Shown: in pieces, positions 57,313 to 64,000 of the stretch
Numbering within the stretch: position 1 is the stretch's first letter
Layout: each line of letters opens with the position of its first letter
Notes under the pieces: generated by a model
Told to the model about the DNA's origin: nothing
Seen by the model: only the letters and a program-made list of their open reading frames with translations
The model's database searches: none
Assembly (NCBI GenBank): GCA_015852425.1
Contig: JAAAIG010000098.1
Span: forward strand, 1,182-65,181
Direction of reading: 5' to 3'
Length of the DNA: 64,000 bases
Source of the DNA: Gryganskiella cystojenkinii
Taxonomy: Eukaryota; Mortierellomycota; Mortierellomycetes; Mortierellales; Mortierellaceae
Position numbers and translations under genes: made by a program

Positions 57313-59835
57313 TTATTCTAGTCTCTTGTCTTCCACTTCCATTGGCGACATCAGGGCTGCCAGAGTTTCGCGATCAGCCAACTCCTTTCGTTGTTCCAGT
57401 CGTCGGATCCTTCGTTTCTCGCCTGCTTGAGAAAGCGCCATTTCGAGATCAGACCCAGGCACCAAATGGGGAAGCATACTTTTGATTGGCGAAAGCGGAC
57501 GCAACGAAGGCTGGAGTGCAACCATGGAAAAGAACGCTTCGTTGGTAAAAGTCTGTTTTCCGGTAACCAGGTTTTCTGAATCTACAAACACGTACACCTC
57601 CATACTCGAGTGGAACACTCGGGTAACGACGGAGCGCATCGTTAGACAATCGCCTATTTTAGGATTGAAAAATCAATCGACTGAGAACTTTTTTTTTGGA
57701 TCCTAAATCCGATCAAGAATCACAACTATGGTCAGATACGCTTACCGATCATGGTCTTGCGATGGAACTGAAGAGAGTCGATACTGTTCGGAGATGTGAA
57801 AATTTACACGTTAATGTAGAGACCACTCCCTCTTCTTTACCATAATTAAAACACTCGGATGTTTTTGAACTTTTACCTGGCAGTGACGATCGGCACTCTG
57901 GAAAAGCGAGAAGCAGAGACAGCCGCCACATTCTCCATCCACTTCATGACTTGACCTCCAAAAGTAATGGAAAGAGAATTGGCATGTTGAGGCAAGACGA
58001 GCTGAGCCGATTCAGCAAAAGTCGCCTGCATTGCGATCCGCTTTGTGTTCGTTGCGTTCTCCGTTGCTGACGCCGGCCCGGGCTGGGGCTCGATTCTTAT
58101 CCCCCTTCGGCTGGTGGAGGCCACATTCCAGTGCCTCATTTGATCGCGAATATCGCTCAACAGCTGGTTCTCTTCCTCTTTGGCCTCGTTCGACTGCTGC
58201 AATCGCTTCTCCCGTCTGGTTTGGGCCAGTGTATATCTCTCCATCTCAACTGGGGTGATAGGTTCAATGGCCGGAAGTTGGATGGATCGTTGCCCGAAGG
58301 TTGACAGCCCAGATTTGGATCCTGAGCCCGGTAGTGAGAAGCTATACCGTCTTGCGGCTGTGGAACTCGCTAAAGCAGCTCTATTCGCTGCTGCCTCCTG
58401 AGACTGCTGTCGTTGTTGCGAAGGTAATGGTTGCGAAGGTGATGGTTGCGAAGGAGGGGCCAAAGTACTGAGAGGCGGCTGAGGTAAGGCTACGAAGGTG
58501 AGATACGCATGGCAACAGTACCGTTGCTCAGCCGAAAGGAGATCTTCGGTCATGACACGGACTCCGACCTCCATCGAAGTCTTCCACGCTCTATTCACGC
58601 AGGCCTGAAGGATGACAATGTTTTGGGTTGTAATTGGACCTAGAAAGTGGACCGCGTCGACACTTCGTGTGACCTGAGTAAGTTGTTAATTGTTTGTTTC
58701 TGTCTCGGGAGCGTTGTCCCAACAGGACTGCTTCTATGCCCACACTAAAGTCTGTTTGAAGATGACATTCACTTTTTATGTTTCTAGCAGACTGCTGACT
58801 TACCGCAGGATAGACGCCATGTTTCTTGGCTGCGATTCCCGCGGCAATATCAATCCAGGAGAGAACAGTTCCTGTAGTGAAAGTTGTTGTTTTTTACCAG
58901 CGGGAAGAAAGAAAAAAGGGGAGGGGGTAAGAACATTGGGCGAAGGTCAACCAACAACTATTAAAAAATGTGCGTCATTGGTCATGGGACAGACGTGGCT
59001 TGACATAGGGATAGAAGGCTATTCTTGGCCTTTTGGAGATCCGATACAATCCTCACCTCCCAGGCAGAAACCCCTTCCATCGCAGTGGGAAGGCAATACG
59101 AGTTCGGTCATGGTGACCCTAAATTGTACCATTGAGAGCATAGTGTCATATAGCCAATGTGTCAGGGACGAGAAATAATTGTTCGTTTAGGGTTTTATGA
59201 ACGCGGACTATTTTTCATTTCATTTCATGACGGCAGCAACGGGAGTAAGGACAGGATAGGCTAACGGAGAAGGTACGAGAACTCTGTCGCACAGAAACGC
59301 AAAGTCTGACAGGCTAGAGTGTTCAGTCCAAAGTCCATGCTCGATAAAGAAGAGAGCGATAGGGGCGTGTAGGACTGACGAGGATTAGGGGAGGGACAGG
59401 GGCACAAAATTGGAAACTGCGTGGGATTGGGAATTGCCTTTGTCTGTTAAGCAGAGCATGCCCGTCAGGAGGCGACCTTTTGGGTAAAGGGCCAGTCAAA
59501 AGGCCAAGGTCTGGCTGGGAATTCACTCTGACTCCCTTTCTCGCGGGAAGAAAGGAAAAAGGGGAGGATCGGCCTCGTCTGTCTCGCTTCGTCCCCTCTT
59601 TTCTCGCGTTCTCTCCCTCTCTCTTTCTCGCTCACCCCCTTACTAAAGAGACAATAAAACGTAACTCAACATACCAGGATTGAGATGGCTCCTTGGAGAG
59701 AGGAATCTCTGGCTGCCAGACATAGGCAGCAGATGAATCTCCGTATCCTGTAGCATCCTGGCTCTTGTTGGTCTCCGCCGTGGTCTCTGCAGTTGGGTGA
59801 AAAACACTCCGAAAGAGGACTGTCAGTGCTTGCAT
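57313..59835 (-). CDS. Double-hotdog acyl-CoA thioesterase (ACOT11/12-like)
   Basis: Hydrolyses acyl-CoA to free acid and CoA. Six exons: 59835-59675, 59118-59057, 58871-58804, 58673-57877, 57783-57746 and 57653-57313, giving 488 residues. Hotdog 1 runs from about 55: TELVLPSHCDGRGFCLGGTV, then SWIDIAAGIAAKKHG, SVDAVHFLGPI and WKTSMEVGVRV. Hotdog 2 runs from about 320: LVLPQHANSLSITFGGQVM, then WMENVAAVSASRFS, SIDSLQFHRKTMIGDCL and HSSMEVYVFVDSEN. The paired motifs, each with a conserved hot-dog helix, match the BFIT/ACOT11-12 layout. About 130 Ser/Gln/Arg-rich residues separate the two domains, more than usual. No START domain is present. The N-terminus (MQALTVLFRSVFHPT) could be a weak mitochondrial signal. 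Chain-length preference is unknown. Confidence 0.88.
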
Positions 59836-60418
59836 CCTGGTTCGGCTTGTTGACTACCACGAGGGTCTCTGCGTGTCGAGTGTGTGCGTGCGTGTGTGCG
59901 TGTAGGAATGAATCTGTTGTCCAAAAGGGCTGCCTCGATGAATCGAATGGGATGAGATGAAAATTAACTCGATCGATTAGTTTGGGTTAAACTGCTGACA
60001 TTGGTCGATTTGATTGGGCAGGTTTGCCATGTGGGAAAACACCTTTGTACACCGTCGTCTCTCTCTCTCACACTACACACTCACACTCTCGTTTTCTCAC
60101 TCTTTCACTCCCTTCTCTCCCTCCCTCTCTTTATATTTTCAGTTCTTCATCGCCATCGACCTCCTCTGCTCACTTTTCAGTTCCTCCGTCTTTGTATTTT
60201 TACCTTTATTTTAGGGCCTTCTATCATTTGTTCCTGTTCCTGACCCTTTTGTAGTTCTATTCCACCCTTTCTCTCTCTCCCCGCTCACTTTGCTCCCGTC
60301 TTACTCGTACTCTTACCCTCTATACCTCTCTCTCCCTCTCCCTCTCTCGTCACTCTCTCCATCTCGCTCTGTTGCTCTCTCGCTCCCTTGTCCTGTCTGT
60401 TCTACCTGAGCTTCCTCA
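59836..60418. promoter_or_regulatory. Divergent promoter with long polypyrimidine leader
   Basis: This region lies between the thioesterase and the Ser-rich gene. From about 60055 to 60418 the plus strand is nearly all C and T, ending right at the ATG. It has repeated CTCTCTC and CTCCCT blocks and no obvious TATA box. A GTGTGC dinucleotide-like tract is at about 59880-59904. Confidence 0.6.
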
Positions 60419-63400
60419 ATGACGACGCGACGACACGCCAACGCCACTGTGACCAACACCACCAGCAGCAATAGCAGTAGCAGTACCAACTACAATGGTA
60501 GTAGAAGTAGTAGTAGTAACAGTAGTAATAGCTCCAGCAATAGTAATAGCGCCAGTCTGTTCTACCACTGCCTGACTGGTCCCCCTCTCCTGCCTTCCTC
60601 TTCCTCTTCATCTGCATCGTCAGCTGCAAGCACAACCCCGACAACAGCAACAGCAACAACTTCGAATACTGAAGCAGACGTGATACAATCTCCGTTCTTT
60701 CATCATTACCCTATCGATCAACAACAACAAAGCAGGGACCTTGCAAGCAGCAATAGCGGTTGGAATATGGGCAGTCGTCTCGTGGTTGCTGAGAATGGGA
60801 ATTCAAATGCAGAGGATGGTGAGAATGGCTGGAAGAGGAGTAAAAGAAGGATGGACGAGATCACACTGGTCACAGCAGTCAAAAGAAACGGAAAAGAGGA
60901 GCAACTCAAAGAGCAAATCGACTCGTGGGACGACGCGTTCGACCTGGGCCCTGTCCGGTCTTTTAGTCATCTTCTCGGTCAACTCCACCGTGAATGCTCT
61001 TCTTCGACCTCCTCACTCTCCTCCTCCTCTTCTTTTTCCGACTCTTCAACTTCTTCCCGTCTTTCGTCTTCTGCTCCATCTGCTTCTTCTGCTTCTTCTT
61101 CTTCCAAAACACACTCCAACGACAACCCCATTCCCACACAAAAAAACACAAAGAAAACAAAAACAAAAAGAAAAGCGACGAAAACAACAAAAGAAACATC
61201 CACTGCCTCATCCTTGGTCCTTCCTTCGCTCCGTGTGCGTTCCACAAAAAAATCTCTTATTAAAATCGACCCTCGATCATGTATTATCACGTCCTCCAAC
61301 CACATACCATCAACCCTCGCTCCCTTCCAAAATACCACTTCTTTGAGTCATTCACTCCCACCGATCCTTCCCCCTCCTTCTTCTTCTCCAACTGCACCCG
61401 CCACTGTTTCGCCATCTCGTTCTATCAATCCTGTAACGCCGTCAACGCCGTCCTCGACCAGACCAACGAGCGAGGATTGTATGCGCCACATTACCGCCTC
61501 TAACCCGCAACTGCCTCAACTCAAGCTGCAGCTGCCTTCGGTCCTCCTTTCCCAGTCATCAACCCCTGACTCGTCTGCTTCGCCCTCGCCCAGGGCTGTC
61601 ACCGCTTCCGTTAAGGCGCCCTCGACCACTGCCACTTCCACAGGATCGCTCATCCATCAGGATGGAGACAAGAATGAAGAAGACAGCACGACACTTTCGC
61701 AAAAAGCCATGACAACTATCACGCAGGAGATGATGCTCTCGAACTTGCCTGCGTACTCTGGAATCATTACACGCATGAATCCATTCACGCGTGTAGCTGC
61801 CTGGGTCGACGATCTTGATGATCTCCAGGTCCCTGAAGAGGATCTGCGCTTCAGTCACGTCAGGACAGCCCTTGAAAAGTCGTTGTCTACAGCTCACAGA
61901 CATGGCGCGATCGAAAACTGGGATTCTGAGAGTGACACAGCATCGTCCCACCAAAGTGAGGGACACCAAGAGACTGATCAGTCTCAAAGATTGCCCCTCC
62001 GTGAGCCGCCGACTATCACCAAGCCTTTTGGATCGAGAGAAGGACTCGCTGCGGTGGCTGCTGGTAACATCAGTGGAACAGCGACGACGGTCACACGTAC
62101 CAACACTCTGCCTGGTTCCGACACGATCGAGACTTTGGATGACGATTTCGAGTTCTCGGACGACTTTGGGACTCTGCGACTGAATATGCAACCACACCAC
62201 TATCTCCTAAGAAGGTCATCGGATACGCAGGGACCAACTCTCTCTCGCAAACATTCATCTTTGTTGCAATGGCAAGATTCCGGATCCGATATTGATGATC
62301 TGGATTTTGGGACACCCCTAGATAACCACAGTCTGGCCAGTAGCGCGTCGTTCTCGAGAGACAGTAACGCAGATGACGAGAACCTATTGGACGGCGTCAT
62401 CTTTCCAGAGACAATGGAATCGCTTAAACTAGTCACAACTCGTCCGTACAGACCCGAAACTGAACCGTCGATCTTTGGCAAAGAGTCTTACTTCCAGGAA
62501 GAACAGGACGAGTTTTGGGAGGGACTCGAAATCGACGGTCCTGATATATTTCGACGACAAGGACGCAACAAAAATTTAAGAATCCAGGTCATGGGTAGGA
62601 ACAGAAGTGGCTCCCGTGTTCAGCGTCAAGTCGTCCCCCTCAAGGACTTTTATGCGCTGCCGTCCAAAATTCCCCGACTTTGTCGATCGCCAGGGAGAAG
62701 CTCGCGACCAATGACTCCAGTACAAAGCCTCTCGCGGAAGCACTCGACTCATTTTGACCTGACCTTGAGGAAAGTTAGCTCAAAGTCATCGCTACCGCGA
62801 TTGAAGCGATCGAGCTTACCTCCACGGGATGGCAAGGCGACTGTCATGAGCACCTCGATCTCGGACGGAACCATCTCCTGTAGGAGCAGCGCGCTTCCCA
62901 CCCCCCTCGTTTCTCGTGCTTCAACACCCTCTGTCATGCAACTGTCTGCCAGTCGACGCAACTCTTTGATCATGAACAAGGATGAGTTCCCGACTTTCAG
63001 ATCCTCTTCCTTAGCGATGCGAACAGTGTCGTTTACAGAGCCAAGAGGGGCGCTATCGTTGCAAAACACACCGTCGCTCCAACCTGTCACGACTAAGTTA
63101 CCGCCAACACCCAGAGGAGTAAAGTCTTTTGCGAGCCTGCGAACCCTGGTTAAAAAGCTGGATTTGAGCCGACCGAAGCTCCCGTCCAGGGGTGTCATCC
63201 CGGCCTTTGATGCCCCTGAAGTTGTGCCAGAGACGGAATCACCGGCAGAGATGATCTCGTATGCACAAGTTATGGCAGAGCTGACAGTTGACTCAAAGGC
63301 TCTCCCGGAACGGCCGATAAACTCTCGCTCGTCGTCTTTTACTGACTGGGGCTCCCTTCTGGGCTCAACAGAGAATAGCAAGGAGAGTCGACCCTCCTCA

Positions 63401-64000
63401 AGGGTCGGGATCCCACTAGGCGATATATCTGAGATCTCAACAGCGGATCTGGACGATTCACAGTCTACTGTCCATAGTACAGACCGATTGCCCCGGTTCT
63501 TCTTTTTCAAACGGTCGCCTAAAAACAGCATGTTCAGCGATGGTTCGGAGCTAGAGCGATTCGACAACTTGCCGACGTACTCGACAAGGGAACAAATTTA
63601 CTCGGAGAAACAATTCCAGCAGGTTGCTGTGGTCCTAGACAACAGAAGACAGTCTGTCGATCGTGTAGCGGCATGGTTGCGCAAGCCTCAGTCGATCCCC
63701 AACTTGAGAGAAGCTCAAAATCGACATGGTAAGTTTTAATTTGTTTTCTTGGGTGTATCCATGTAGTCTTGAGACTGAAGAATTGCCTCTGAATCAAAAC
63801 TAATGTATATCGATTACCTAAAAATATTTTTTTGATATGGGTGATAGTCCTCTCTTCAGAGCAGGAAATCGTGGGGTCGGCCCCAGTTCAAAAGTCGAAG
63901 TCCCTCCGAAAGTCTATTTTTGACATCTTCATGCAGAATTCTGATCAAGCAAAGGTAAAACGGAATGCTGCGACGTTTGCTATTGACCACGCTCTTTATA
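60419..64000 (+). CDS. Large Ser-rich protein with Byr4/Bfa1-like acidic motifs (partial)
   Basis: Exon 1 is 60419-63728 and exon 2 is 63848-63954 (phase 1). A donor (GTAAAA) follows and the gene runs past the window; at least 1139 residues are present. The first 370 residues are low-complexity Ser/Asn/Thr/Pro. Scattered acidic aromatic motifs recur: QIDSWDDAFDLGPV, AAWVDDLDDLQVPEEDL, AIENWDSESDTAS, ETLDDDFEFSDDFGTLRL and DDENLLDGVIFPETMESL. These resemble the W-D-D-D-F and LDGLxIPxxPLxL patterns of Byr4/Bfa1, the GAP scaffold of the septation and mitotic exit network. This is a tentative link. The later part is basic with many SRKHS/RRNS-type sites and segments such as RFFFFKRSPKNSMF and VAAWLRKPQSIPNL. 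If it is not Byr4-like, it is an unknown disordered regulator. Confidence 0.7.

Noticed and set aside
61559..62200. Antisense open frame within the Ser-rich 60419 gene
   Set aside because: It is a shadow of the low-complexity coding strand; the plus frame is continuous for over 3 kb and spliced cleanly.
1..64000. tRNA, 5S rRNA, snRNA and CRISPR arrays
   Set aside because: A read-through for B-box-like sequences, U1/U6-like starts and regularly spaced repeats gave nothing convincing; a covariance search would be needed to exclude small RNAs.

Overview
The window is nuclear DNA of a filamentous fungus, most likely an early-diverging zygomycete-type fungus close to Mortierella. The evidence is the dense set of short GT-AG introns, long pyrimidine-rich 5' leaders, very Ser/Gln/His-rich regulatory proteins, and Mortierella-like FAD monooxygenases. 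That placement is an inference from gene style, not from a marker gene. I saw no rRNA, tRNA, CRISPR array, intact transposon or viral gene. All gene models were spliced by hand. Exon phases add up to a single open frame for every gene listed unless I say otherwise.

Layout. 0.5-9.0 kb (minus strand): an OTUD6-like deubiquitinase, a 729-residue bZIP factor, then an F-box/leucine-rich protein that is divergent from a small His-rich protein (plus). 10.4-19.3 kb (plus): an eight-exon SR splicing factor, the CIA1 WD40 protein of cytosolic Fe-S assembly, and a large protein with a C-terminal non-RD kinase domain. 20.0-26.8 kb: two paralogous FAD-dependent monooxygenases transcribed away from each other. 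27.1-31.3 kb: a TMEM70-type mitochondrial membrane protein, ARPC2 of the Arp2/3 complex, and a secreted cyclophilin. 32.4-36.9 kb: a 1094-residue disordered phospho-site-rich protein converging on a 147-residue possible ubiquitin-fold protein. 37.6-41.8 kb: a decayed tandem copy of a four-helix membrane protein, the intact copy, and a second small membrane protein with a doubtful 5' end. 41.8-47.2 kb: 5.4 kb with no convincing gene, holding two adjacent terminal-inverted-repeat units. 47.2-54.6 kb (plus): a Crz1-like C2H2 factor, a GATA-type factor with an enlarged finger loop, and a Gln-rich coiled-coil protein. 55.0-64.0 kb: a GT49/LARGE-like glycosyltransferase, a double-hotdog acyl-CoA thioesterase (minus), and the start of a large Ser-rich protein with Byr4/Bfa1-like acidic motifs that runs off the window.

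The genes do not form one pathway. Housekeeping genes alternate with transcription and signalling proteins (bZIP, C2H2, GATA, kinase, SR protein). The most distinctive observations are a matching 11-nt microexon carrying the second FAD motif in both monooxygenases, other microexons in the cyclophilin and SR genes, the inverted-repeat units at 44.1-44.6 kb, the enlarged GATA finger, and the tandem pseudogene of the membrane protein.
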